This document shows positions 1 through 7,673 of a stretch of DNA of 44,774 bases, in pieces. The notes beneath the pieces were generated by a model. That model was not told where the DNA came from, did not search any database, and saw only the letters and a list, made by a program, of their open reading frames with translations. Numbering within the stretch: position 1 is the first letter of the stretch; every line of letters starts with the position of its first letter. Origin of the DNA: Bacteroidales bacterium UBA3663 (GTDB lineage: Bacteria > Bacteroidota > Bacteroidia > Bacteroidales > UBA3663); contig DFJU01000045.1 in assembly GCA_002373755.1 (NCBI GenBank), positions 1 to 44,774 of the forward strand. The letters run 5' to 3'. Position numbers and translations under genes: made by a program.

Positions 1-282
1 CACGATGATGAGTCAAGAAAAGAGTTAAGAAATAAGAATTAAGAGTTAATATTTCCTCAAGAATTTGAGATTTATAGAATTTGTGAATTTCTTGATTTGA
101 ATTTATAAGAATTGGAGAATCCGATTCATCCTTTTAAACACTCTACGCAAATAAATAATTCTCTCATTATCAACGATTCAAAATCCCTAATTCTCAAATT
201 CTTGAGAAATATGAAATAAAAGTTTTGGGTTAGCCGAAGGTAACTTTACATTCCCCTCCACTCGGGGAGGTCGGGAGGGGGT
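1..282. other. AT-rich intergenic stretch, no gene
   Basis: No open frame with coding character is visible. The stretch is very AT-rich compared with the genes. It contains a long-range inverted repeat: CTCAAGAATTTGAGA at 56-70 and its exact reverse complement at 192-206. With one single-base gap the match extends to about 22 bases per arm. The right end holds a GC-rich palindromic repeat, listed separately, just downstream of the minus-strand GH127 gene. Confidence 0.6.
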
Positions 283-284
283 CT
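252..284 (+). repeat. GC-rich palindromic repeat, copy 1
   Basis: The element has a CCCCTCC / GGGGAGG stem with a 4-base loop, followed by a G-rich tail ending in GGGGGTCT. It has the same plan as three other elements at 5169-5211, 7326-7369 (inverted) and 7614-7658. It lies immediately 3' of the minus-strand GH127 stop codon, where the hairpin could also help end transcription, although there is no U-run. Confidence 0.7.
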
Positions 285-2778
285 ATTCCACCTTCCACTC
301 GATGATGCCGCCCGATGCGCCTTTTTGCAGCTGGGCCTCGATGCGCAGACCTGTCGTGGTGACGGGGACGAAATGTACGGTGTTGTACTGGTCTTTGGCG
401 GTGCCGTATGGCTCATTGGCGGTGACCTCCTGCCAGCGGTCGTGCCGGTTGCGGTAGTAGAGCCGCCACGATTCGGGCACGCGAAAGTTGCCGTCGTAGT
501 GGTCGAAGTCGAGCCAATAGACCGAGGTCTGCGAAACGGTTTCCGGCTTGTCGAACTCGTAGGAAATCGTCACCGGCTTGCCGAACTGCAGCCACCAGTA
601 GTGGTAGGGCTTCGATGTGTCGGACGAGCGACGTGGCTCCCATTGGTCGTTCACGCCCCAGGCCCAATCTTCGGTGTCGGCCGAGACGGGCGCGTCTTTC
701 TGTATGGCGGCCTTGTGGATGAGCGACTTGGCTCGGCTGGCTATGGTCGGACGCGGCGTGATGCGTGCTGCCGAGGCATCGGCCGCAATCCAGACCTGCA
801 TCTGGCCGTTGCCACGGTTCTGCCAAGTGGAGTAAGGGATGAGGCGCACTTCGGTGTCGGCCAATGTGGAGTCGGCACTGATCTCTTTGGCCGATGCGGT
901 AAGCGTCGTGACCCCGCGCAGCAGGTTCGGCTCAAATTGCTCGCGGAACGTGGTGCCCGGCGCAACAATCTTGTTGAACACTGTGCTGTCGTGCTGGTCG
1001 ATGCCCTCCATGCAATAGACGATGGGGCCGCGCTCGACGGCAAGACGGCCACGGTCGTCCTCGACGCTGTCATTGGCCACAACCTGACGCACCTGCATCG
1101 GAAGTTCGAGACGGATGCAGTCGTCGGCCTGCCAACGGCGCACAATGGTCGCGTAGCCGTCGCTGAAGGCGGCATCGACGCGCTTTCCGTTCACACTGAT
1201 GCTCCACGGCGCGGTAGAATCCACGTAGCAGTAGAGGTCGCTGGCCACTGGACGTTCCTGTGCCCACGACGGGATGCGCAGACGCACGGCGAACTCCTGT
1301 CCGACCACTTCGGGCGTGACGCGCAACTCGACCTGACCTTGCCAAGGGTAGCCGGTCGTCATGTCAAGATGCACCATGCCGGCTGTGGTCTGCACATCGG
1401 CCGCACCCTGCACGTAGAGGTTGACGTAGATGTCGGCCTGCTGTGTGGCGTACATATAGAGCGGAACCGAGGCCACGAAGCGCGTGATGTTGCCCGGGCA
1501 GCAGGCACAACCGAACCACTCGGCACGTTCATGCTGTCCCATCGACTCAAGCGGATTGTCGTAGAAGAAGCGGTCGCCAGAGAGTGACACGCCCGAAAGC
1601 ACGCCGTTGTACAAGGCGCGTTCGAGCACATCGACGTATTTGGCCTGACCCGTGGCGAGGAACATCCGATGATTCCAATAGACGTTGGCAATCGAGGCAC
1701 ACGTTTCGCAATAGGCCGTGTGGTTGTTCAACTCGTAGTTGGGGCCGAAGCCCTCGCCCTGCGCCCTGCTGCCTATGCCGCCCGTAATGTAGAGCTTGCA
1801 CGACACCATGTTCTGCCAGATGCGGGCGATGGCCGACTGGTAGGCGCTGTCGTGCGTCAGGGCAGCAACATCGGCCACACCGCTGTACAGATAGCCGGCA
1901 CGCACGGCATGGCCGACGATCTCATCCTGCTGGAGGATGGGCATGTGGTCCTGGCTGTACATGCTCGGGCGATGGCCGTCGGTGCAGCGTCCGGTCTCAT
2001 CCACGAAGTAGCGCGCTGTGGCCAGATAGCGGTCGACTCGCTGGCGGGATCCGGCATCGGGGAAGGCGGTGCTGTCGGCCAGCAGACGCGACATCTTGGC
2101 CAACGCCATCTCAATGATCGGATGGCCGCCCGGACGGTGTATCTGCCCCTCTTCAGGGCCGAAGGTACGGCACACGAGGTCGGCATTGCGGATGGCGACG
2201 TCGAGCAGCGACCGCTTGCCAGTGGCGCGGAAGTGGGCTACGGCTGCCTCGATGAGGTGGCCGCTATTGTAGAGTTCGTGGCTGTTGATTTTCTCCCATT
2301 TGTGCGAGCCCCACCAGCCGCTCAGACGAGTGCAACGGTTGGTCACGCAGGTGGTCAGGTAGCCGTCGGCCTCCTGTGCCGATGCAATGATGGCGATGAC
2401 GCTGTCCAGATAGTGGTCGAGCGCGGGGTCGTAATGTGCGGCCAACGAATAGGACGCACCCTCGATGATTTTGTAGGGGTCGGTATCGTCGAACGAGAAG
2501 TCGCCGCGATGCTCGCCCTTCTTCAGTCCGCCAGCGATGGCAAAGTTGTCAAACCGACCGTTGATTTCGCACTGGTGGAAAGCCGACGGAATGGACACGG
2601 TGCGGTTGGTCTCGATGCGCGGAGCCCAAAAAGCATCGGCAAAATGCACCTGCGTGAAAGGCACTTCGGCAATTGGCGCGTCGGGCTGGATGTAACCCTC
2701 CGGCTGGGTCTGGCAGGCTGTCAATGCGGCGAGCAAACCAAGGCCGATGCTCCACACGGAATGTGCGCGATGTCTCAT
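283..2778 (-). CDS. GH127-type beta-L-arabinofuranosidase lipoprotein
   Basis: This 831-aa exported glycoside hydrolase belongs to the GH127/DUF1680 (alpha/alpha)6-barrel family (GH127 or the related GH146), which releases terminal beta-L-arabinofuranose. The family uses a cysteine nucleophile held by zinc. Matching residues are visible: Glu358 and Cys360 (YCETCAS) and Cys426/Cys427 in FGCACCPGN, numbered from the chosen start. The start at 2778 gives a signal peptide ending in the lipobox LTAC (lipidated Cys22). An in-frame ATG at 2799 is also possible, and the frame stays open to 2883. The C-terminal ~120 residues, after a Trp/Tyr-rich stretch, form a discoidin-like beta domain shared with the second GH127 of this cluster. 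It is transcribed divergently from the GH97 gene, across a region with operator-like repeats. Exact linkage specificity cannot be read from the sequence. Confidence 0.9.
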   Translation of the reverse strand: MRHRAHSVWSIGLGLLAALTACQTQPEGYIQPDAPIAEVPFTQVHFADAFWAPRIETNRTVSIPSAFHQCEINGRFDNFAIAGGLKKGEHRGDFSFDDTDPYKIIEGASYSLAAHYDPALDHYLDSVIAIIASAQEADGYLTTCVTNRCTRLSGWWGSHKWEKINSHELYNSGHLIEAAVAHFRATGKRSLLDVAIRNADLVCRTFGPEEGQIHRPGGHPIIEMALAKMSRLLADSTAFPDAGSRQRVDRYLATARYFVDETGRCTDGHRPSMYSQDHMPILQQDEIVGHAVRAGYLYSGVADVAALTHDSAYQSAIARIWQNMVSCKLYITGGIGSRAQGEGFGPNYELNNHTAYCETCASIANVYWNHRMFLATGQAKYVDVLERALYNGVLSGVSLSGDRFFYDNPLESMGQHERAEWFGCACCPGNITRFVASVPLYMYATQQADIYVNLYVQGAADVQTTAGMVHLDMTTGYPWQGQVELRVTPEVVGQEFAVRLRIPSWAQERPVASDLYCYVDSTAPWSISVNGKRVDAAFSDGYATIVRRWQADDCIRLELPMQVRQVVANDSVEDDRGRLAVERGPIVYCMEGIDQHDSTVFNKIVAPGTTFREQFEPNLLRGVTTLTASAKEISADSTLADTEVRLIPYSTWQNRGNGQMQVWIAADASAARITPRPTIASRAKSLIHKAAIQKDAPVSADTEDWAWGVNDQWEPRRSSDTSKPYHYWWLQFGKPVTISYEFDKPETVSQTSVYWLDFDHYDGNFRVPESWRLYYRNRHDRWQEVTANEPYGTAKDQYNTVHFVPVTTTGLRIEAQLQKGASGGIIEWKVE

Positions 2779-3122
2779 GTCGTAAAGATTTTGGTTCATG
2801 ATTCGGAAAGGATTCAAATGGTATTGGATGTCCGTTTTCATGGCGAAAATTGACGGCGCAAAAGACGCACTTTTTCCACGCATCGACTATAAAAATCGTC
2901 CAAAACGCTGTCGTAATCGTCCAAAACACGATTTTTTCACTGTTGGACAATTTTATCGTTTTTTTAGACCATCGTGCCATCCGGCCGCCACACGCGCGGC
3001 TAAATTTGCGGGCCAAATGAGTTATTGACAGCCGGAGCAAACGTCCGTTAACTCCCGAGACGTGCCAATGGCGCGTCTCTACACTCCCCCATAACTCCAA
3101 ATAACTCCCTTAAAAAAACGCC
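2779..3122. promoter_or_regulatory. divergent regulatory region with operator-like repeats
   Basis: This region separates the minus-strand GH127 from the plus-strand GH97. The 13-mer AATCGTCCAAAAC occurs exactly twice, at 2894-2906 and 2915-2927, so the copies are 21 bp (two helical turns) apart. A related copy in inverted orientation, TGTTGGACAATT, lies at 2941-2952. A -7-like TAAATTTG is at 3001-3008, pointing at GH97, but no clear -33 box precedes it. AACGTCCGTTAACTCCC at 3040-3056 recurs upstream of the GH43 gene, and a hairpin repeat lies at 3057-3079. The arrangement fits a binding site for a sugar-responsive regulator controlling both directions; that role is inferred. Confidence 0.6.
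3057..3082 (+). repeat. GAGACG hairpin repeat, copy a
   Basis: The hairpin is GAGACGTGCC-AAT-GGCGCGTCTC, a 10-bp stem with one G:U pair and an AAT loop, followed by TAC. It shares plan and loop with copies at 22243-22271 and 24353-24386. Here it lies in the 5' leader region of the GH97 gene. Confidence 0.65.
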
Positions 3123-5084
3123 ATGTTCCTGACTCTGATCCAATCGCTTTTTCTTGCCACGACGTTCCAGCTCCAGTCGCCCGACGGACGGCTGCACATC
3201 AAGGTTGTGGCCGACGACAACGCTATCCGGATGCAACTACGCGACGAACACGACTCGCTGCTCTGTCTGGCCGATGCCGCAATGACGTTGACCGACGGCA
3301 CACAAGCCCTCAGCGGCGGCATCCGCAAGTCGCGGCGACAAAGGCTTTCGGCCGATGTCGAAGCCCCATTCTACCGTCAGGCCTCGTTCCACACCGAATG
3401 TAACCAGCTCGACGTGACCTTCCGCAGCGGCTTCGGCCTGCAACTGCGCGCCTACGACGAGGGCGCGGCCTACCGTCTTTACACGACGCGCGCGGACAAC
3501 TACAACATTGAAAACGAGACGGCTCTTTTCACCTTCGCCGCCGACCCTCAAGTCTGGCTCTCCCACTCGACCAATGCCAAACGGCCCTACGCCATGGCCT
3601 TCCAGAACCGCTACGCGACTTCCCCGCTCAGCCGGGCCGACACGTTGGCCGCCTTCCTGCCTGCCGTGGCCGATGTGGATGGCCGATGCAAGGTCACGCT
3701 GCTCGAAAGCGATGTTGAAGACTATCCCGGAATGTTCATCGTGGCCGACAGCGCTGCTCGCGGCCTCCGTGCCGAGTTCGCCCACTGCCCCACACGGATG
3801 GCGACCTACCCGTGGCGCAAGATGACCTATGTGAGTGAGGCATCGGCCAACGAAATTGCCCGTTGCAGCGGTGCGCGCTCATTCCCGTGGCGCATCATGG
3901 CCGTGTCGCGCGACGACCGCGAAATGCCCGTCGGCAACCTCGTCTATGCCCTTGCATCAGACAACCGCATCGGCAATACCGACTGGATCCGACCCGGCAA
4001 AGTGGCCTGGGAATGGTGGAACGACTGGAACCTGTGCGGCGTCGATTTCACATCGGGCATCAACATGGCAACCTACCGCTACTACGTGGATTTTGCATCG
4101 GCACACGGCATCGGATATGTCGTGCTCGACGAGGGCTGGTACAACCCTGCATCTGGCGACATGCTCACCGTCGTGCCCGAACTGAATCTGGAGGAACTTG
4201 TGGCCTATGCCGCCGCCCGCAACGTGAGGCTCGTGCTGTGGACGGTGTTCAACGTGCTCGACGCTCAACTCGAAGCCGCCTGCCAGAAGTATGCCGCGAT
4301 GGGCATCGCCGGCTTCAAGGTCGATTTTCTGGACCGCAATGACCAATCGGCCGTACGCATGGCCTACCGCATTGCCGAACGGTGCGCACAGTCACAGCTC
4401 CTGCTCGACTACCACGGTTTCTACACGCCCACGGGTCTGAACCGCACATTTCCCAACGTGCTGAACTTCGAGAGCGTCTTCGGCATGGAGGAGATGAAGT
4501 GGAGCGACAAGTCGGTCAACATGCCGCTCTACGATGTCACGTTCCCCTTCATCCGCCAGCAGTGCGGCCCCGTCGACTACACGCCCGGAGCCATGCGCAA
4601 TGCCACACAAAAAGACTGGAACGCGGCCTACAGCACGCCCATGAGCCAAGGCACCCGCTGCCACCAGCTTGCGGCCTATGTGGTCTATGATTCGCCATTC
4701 ACCATGCTGTGCGACGCCCCGACAATGTATGAACGCGATGAGGATTACACCCGATTCCTTTGTTCGCTGCCCGACACCTACCGCGAGACGCGCATCCTTG
4801 CCGGCCGCATTGGCGAATATATCGTCACGGCACGGCGCGACACCTCTGGCAACTGGTTTGTGGCTGGAATGACCAACTGGGATGAACGCGACATCGATCT
4901 GGACTTCAGTTTCCTGCCATCGGACACAAATTTCCAGGCCACGATTTTTGCCGACGGACCTAATGCACACCGCCAAGCCGAAGACTATCAGACGCTTCTG
5001 TTCACGGCCGATGCCAAAAAGTCGCGTAGCATCCACCTCGCGCCCGGAGGAGGATTTGTTCTAAAATTGATAATTGAAAATTGA
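3123..5084 (+). CDS. GH97 family exo-glycosidase (retaining type)
   Basis: This 653-aa protein has a short N-terminal signal sequence and the GH97 plan: an N-terminal beta-sandwich to about residue 270, a (beta/alpha)8 barrel, and a C-terminal beta domain. In GH97 the retaining branch (alpha-galactosidases and beta-L-arabinopyranosidases) carries an Asp nucleophile, whereas SusB-type inverting alpha-glucosidases use glutamates. GFKVDFLDR places Asp401 at the nucleophile position, so the retaining type is favoured. The acid/base should be one of the glutamates in NFE (Glu450) or GMEEMKW (Glu456/457). Motif WEWWNDWN (about 296-303) and VLDEGWY (about 334-340) are barrel strands. It is followed closely by GH43, which supports co-expression on arabinose/galactose-rich glycans. 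The substrate is inferred from branch and context. Confidence 0.9.
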   Translation: MFLTLIQSLFLATTFQLQSPDGRLHIKVVADDNAIRMQLRDEHDSLLCLADAAMTLTDGTQALSGGIRKSRRQRLSADVEAPFYRQASFHTECNQLDVTFRSGFGLQLRAYDEGAAYRLYTTRADNYNIENETALFTFAADPQVWLSHSTNAKRPYAMAFQNRYATSPLSRADTLAAFLPAVADVDGRCKVTLLESDVEDYPGMFIVADSAARGLRAEFAHCPTRMATYPWRKMTYVSEASANEIARCSGARSFPWRIMAVSRDDREMPVGNLVYALASDNRIGNTDWIRPGKVAWEWWNDWNLCGVDFTSGINMATYRYYVDFASAHGIGYVVLDEGWYNPASGDMLTVVPELNLEELVAYAAARNVRLVLWTVFNVLDAQLEAACQKYAAMGIAGFKVDFLDRNDQSAVRMAYRIAERCAQSQLLLDYHGFYTPTGLNRTFPNVLNFESVFGMEEMKWSDKSVNMPLYDVTFPFIRQQCGPVDYTPGAMRNATQKDWNAAYSTPMSQGTRCHQLAAYVVYDSPFTMLCDAPTMYERDEDYTRFLCSLPDTYRETRILAGRIGEYIVTARRDTSGNWFVAGMTNWDERDIDLDFSFLPSDTNFQATIFADGPNAHRQAEDYQTLLFTADAKKSRSIHLAPGGGFVLKLIIEN

Positions 5085-5095
5085 AAGCCGACGTG

Positions 5096-5112
5096 AACGT
5101 CCGTTAAATCCC
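5096..5112 (+). promoter_or_regulatory. leader element repeated from the GH97 upstream region
   Basis: AACGTCCGTTAAATCCC here matches AACGTCCGTTAACTCCC at 3040-3056 at 16 of 17 positions, and both are preceded by a GCCG. One copy lies upstream of the GH97 start and this one 15 bp upstream of the preferred GH43 start. It may be a shared leader or protein-binding element. No function can be assigned from sequence alone. Confidence 0.45.
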
Positions 5113-5127
5113 TTAAAACAATTGAAA

Positions 5128-7371
5128 ATGTTTAAAATTGGTAATTGGTTTATGTCATTCTTCAGTAACCTCTCTCCCTCCCCATCATGGGGGAGGGTTG
5201 GGGAGAGGGTCTTCTTTTTGCTTCTTCTCCCTCTTTCCCTCTCTGCCCAGCCGATGCCTCACAACGCACCGGGCGCCGGCAATCCCATCCTGCCAGGCTA
5301 CTTCGCCGACCCCACAATCAAACAGTTCGGCGACACGTTCTACATCTACGCCACGACCGACGGCAGCGGCGCCGGATTCGGCCCTGCACAATGCTGGACA
5401 AGCCGCGACCTCTGCAACTGGACGCTTCGTCCCATGAACTGGCCGACGAGCCACTGGATCTGGGCGCCCGACGTGATGCGGCACAGCGACGGCAAATACT
5501 ACATGGTCTATTGCCAGCCCTGCAACCTCTACATCGGACAAAGCGACACTCCAATCGGCCCATGGCACAACCTGTTGGCCGACAGCGCATCGGCCGCACC
5601 ACGCATCGCCATTGCAGGTCCGCAGGCTCAGGCTCTTGGGCACGACTTCGACAACGAGGGCCAACCCATCTGGGTCTATGACCGCTACGTGACCGGAGCA
5701 ATCACACTCGACGGACAGACATTCACCGACGACGACGGCTCCGTCTATGTCTATTGGGGCACGTGGGGCATCTACAAGGGCTTCGGGTGCGGCGTCGGAA
5801 AGGCATCGGCCGACCTGCGCACGTTCACCGAGACGCGTCTCATCCCCAACACCGAAGCGACCGACTTCTTCGAGGCACCATTCGTGCTGAAACGCAACGG
5901 CACGTACTACCTGATGTACTCCAGCGCATCGTGCCACGACAAGACCTACCACGTCCAATATGCCACTGCAACGCACCCGATGGGGCCTTACGAATATCGC
6001 GGCACAATCCTGCAGACCTCGGCCGACGGCACCGTGCACGGCCCCGGCCACCACTCTGTACTCCAGATGGCCGACGGCTCGTACTACATCGTCTATCATC
6101 GCCACGACAACCCGCACTCCACGCGCGGCTTCCACCGTCAGGTCTGCATGGACAAGCTCGAATTCGCGGCCGATGGCTCAATCCTGCCGGTCACCCCGAC
6201 GCACGAAGGCGCACGGCCGACGTTGCCATCGGCCACAACAGGCAAGAACCTCGCCTTCGGCTGCCGCGTCGAGGCCTCATCAAGCTACGACGACGATTTC
6301 CGACCGAGCTATGCCGTCGATGACAACAACGGAACGCTGTGGCGGCCGCGAACCACCGGCGAAGAATGGCTCCAGATCGACCTCGGCCGCATACAGCCTG
6401 TACAGACCGTGTGGACGCAATGGGAATACGGCACGCAATTCTACCGCTACCGCATTGAGGTGAGTTCCGATGGCCGACAATGGCAGCTCTTCGCCGACCG
6501 CAGCCACAACCGCAGCGCCGGTTCGCCGAAGGTCGATGTGGCTCCGGCATCACCCGACGGGAAACAGAAACCAATCAAGGCGCGCTACGTGAAAATCACC
6601 TTCCTGGGCGCTCAGAAAGTGGGCTACGCGGGCGCATTGTGGAACGTCAAGGTGTTCAGCACGCTTGAAGACCGCGACAACTGCGAATGGCCCGACCATG
6701 TCGAACCGGGTGACGACGGCCGATGGCTCATCGACCTCCGCGCCGACGATTTCCGCACGGGCGACACGCTCTGGTATCTGCCCAACCACGGCTCGCTGGG
6801 CGGCGGATTCATGCCCGACGGCAGCTTCGTGGCCGATGCCGACCGCCACCCAGTCACGCTACGCGAAGTGGACGGCCGACGCTGCATCCCGTTCGACTCG
6901 ACGACGGTCTGGGCATCCGATTTCGCCATGCCGCATCTGTGGCGTGACAACGTGCCGTACCACTTGGAGGCCGATGTGTTCAACCCGACCATCGAACTGA
7001 ACGAATGTGTAGCCGACTTCACATCGACCCACGACGAACTGGAAAAAATCATGCTGGTGAACGGCACCGAACCGCGTTGCGGCCTTGTGAACCACTACGG
7101 CTGGTATGAAGACGTGGGCTGGGCAGAAATTGCATCGGCCGCCAACCGATGGCAACACATCGTGGTCGATTTCGACGGCCGCATCGAACGTGTCTGGCTC
7201 AACGGCCGGCTCATCTCCGAAAAGGACATCCAGCTCATGCTCAAGCCGTCACAGCGCGTCCTGCTCGGACGGAATGCCGAGGGCGAATGGCCATTCACGG
7301 GGTATCTGGGAAGCTTGAAAATAAAGACCCTCCCCCCTTACCCCCTCCCGTTATACAGGGAGGGGGAGTAG
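5128..7371 (+). CDS. multidomain GH43 glycosidase with discoidin and LamG-like modules
   Basis: This 747-aa exported enzyme starts at ATG 5128; ATG 5152 is an alternative, and a TTG frame opens at 5074 inside the GH97 end. The five-bladed propeller shows the three GH43 acids: Asp61 (YFADP), Asp115 (WAPDV) and Glu249 (FFEAPF). GH43 members are mostly alpha-L-arabinofuranosidases, beta-xylosidases or galactosidases. After the catalytic domain come an F5/8C (discoidin, CBM32-like) module at about 365-490 and a LamG/concanavalin-like module at about 520-740, both likely sugar-binding. Oddly, the stretch before the signal-peptide core (about residues 15-27) is encoded by a GC-rich palindromic repeat (5169-5211), and the last ~15 residues, rich in Pro/Leu/Tyr, are encoded by an inverted copy (7326-7369). 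The signal peptide probably ends at SLSAQ. Confidence 0.88.
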   Translation: MFKIGNWFMSFFSNLSPSPSWGRVGERVFFLLLLPLSLSAQPMPHNAPGAGNPILPGYFADPTIKQFGDTFYIYATTDGSGAGFGPAQCWTSRDLCNWTLRPMNWPTSHWIWAPDVMRHSDGKYYMVYCQPCNLYIGQSDTPIGPWHNLLADSASAAPRIAIAGPQAQALGHDFDNEGQPIWVYDRYVTGAITLDGQTFTDDDGSVYVYWGTWGIYKGFGCGVGKASADLRTFTETRLIPNTEATDFFEAPFVLKRNGTYYLMYSSASCHDKTYHVQYATATHPMGPYEYRGTILQTSADGTVHGPGHHSVLQMADGSYYIVYHRHDNPHSTRGFHRQVCMDKLEFAADGSILPVTPTHEGARPTLPSATTGKNLAFGCRVEASSSYDDDFRPSYAVDDNNGTLWRPRTTGEEWLQIDLGRIQPVQTVWTQWEYGTQFYRYRIEVSSDGRQWQLFADRSHNRSAGSPKVDVAPASPDGKQKPIKARYVKITFLGAQKVGYAGALWNVKVFSTLEDRDNCEWPDHVEPGDDGRWLIDLRADDFRTGDTLWYLPNHGSLGGGFMPDGSFVADADRHPVTLREVDGRRCIPFDSTTVWASDFAMPHLWRDNVPYHLEADVFNPTIELNECVADFTSTHDELEKIMLVNGTEPRCGLVNHYGWYEDVGWAEIASAANRWQHIVVDFDGRIERVWLNGRLISEKDIQLMLKPSQRVLLGRNAEGEWPFTGYLGSLKIKTLPPYPLPLYREGE
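5169..5211 (+). repeat. GC-rich palindromic repeat, copy 2, inside the GH43 signal-peptide region
   Basis: The stem is formed by CCCTCCCC and GGGGAGGG, with an outer CCTCTC / GAGAGG arm and the family tail GGGGAGAGGGTC. It is read through in frame by the GH43 gene and codes a Ser/Pro/Gly/Arg-rich stretch before the hydrophobic core. Confidence 0.75.
7326..7369 (-). repeat. GC-rich palindromic repeat, copy 3 (inverted), at the GH43 C-terminus
   Basis: Read on the minus strand it has the stem CTCCCT / GGGAGGGGG and the tail GGGGGGAGGGTC, matching the other copies. It overlaps the last codons of GH43 and supplies its stop codon, so the C-terminal tail of that enzyme appears to be repeat-derived. 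Confidence 0.7.
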
Positions 7372-7673
7372 TCACAAAAAAACGTAAAAAAAAGATTCAA
7401 AAACACCGAATTTAGACGAATTGAAACAAATCATTTTCGTGGAAAAATTCGTTCAATTCGGTGTTCGTCAAAAAAATTCACGTAGCACAATCTTTTCCGT
7501 GTTTTTCCGAGGATTTCCATGTTTTTCCGTGACTCAAAATCCGCGTAGCAAAAAAAATTCGGTGTTCATTTCCACTCCACGAGAAACAATAAAAACTCAA
7601 TAACTTTAGCAAACCACTCCCTTCCCCTACATAACGGGAAAGGGCTGGGGTTAGGGTCTTTTACTTTTACAAC
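7372..7673. other. AT-rich spacer between GH43 and the second GH127
   Basis: There is no coding frame with normal codon use. The spacer holds short direct repeats: ATTCGGTGTTC occurs twice (about 7455 and 7558) and TTTTTCCGTG-like units recur at about 7490-7532. It also has one copy of the CTACGCG word (7542-7548) in the extended form GCTACGCGGATTTT, read on the minus strand. Palindromic repeat copy 4 lies at its 3' end. Confidence 0.55.
7614..7658 (+). repeat. GC-rich palindromic repeat, copy 4, in the leader of the second GH127
   Basis: The stem CCCTTCCCC / CGGGAAAGGG is followed by the tail GGGGTTAGGGTCT. The copy ends 15 bp before the ATG at 7674, so it lies in the 5' leader and may fold over the ribosome-binding region. 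Confidence 0.7.

Noticed and set aside
325..2853. Long plus-strand frames opposite the first GH127
   Set aside because: They are composition shadows; the minus strand carries the complete GH127 active-site set and a lipobox.
5074..5127. TTG start for GH43 overlapping GH97
   Set aside because: It would put 18 polar, charged residues before the signal region. The ATG at 5128 is better placed.
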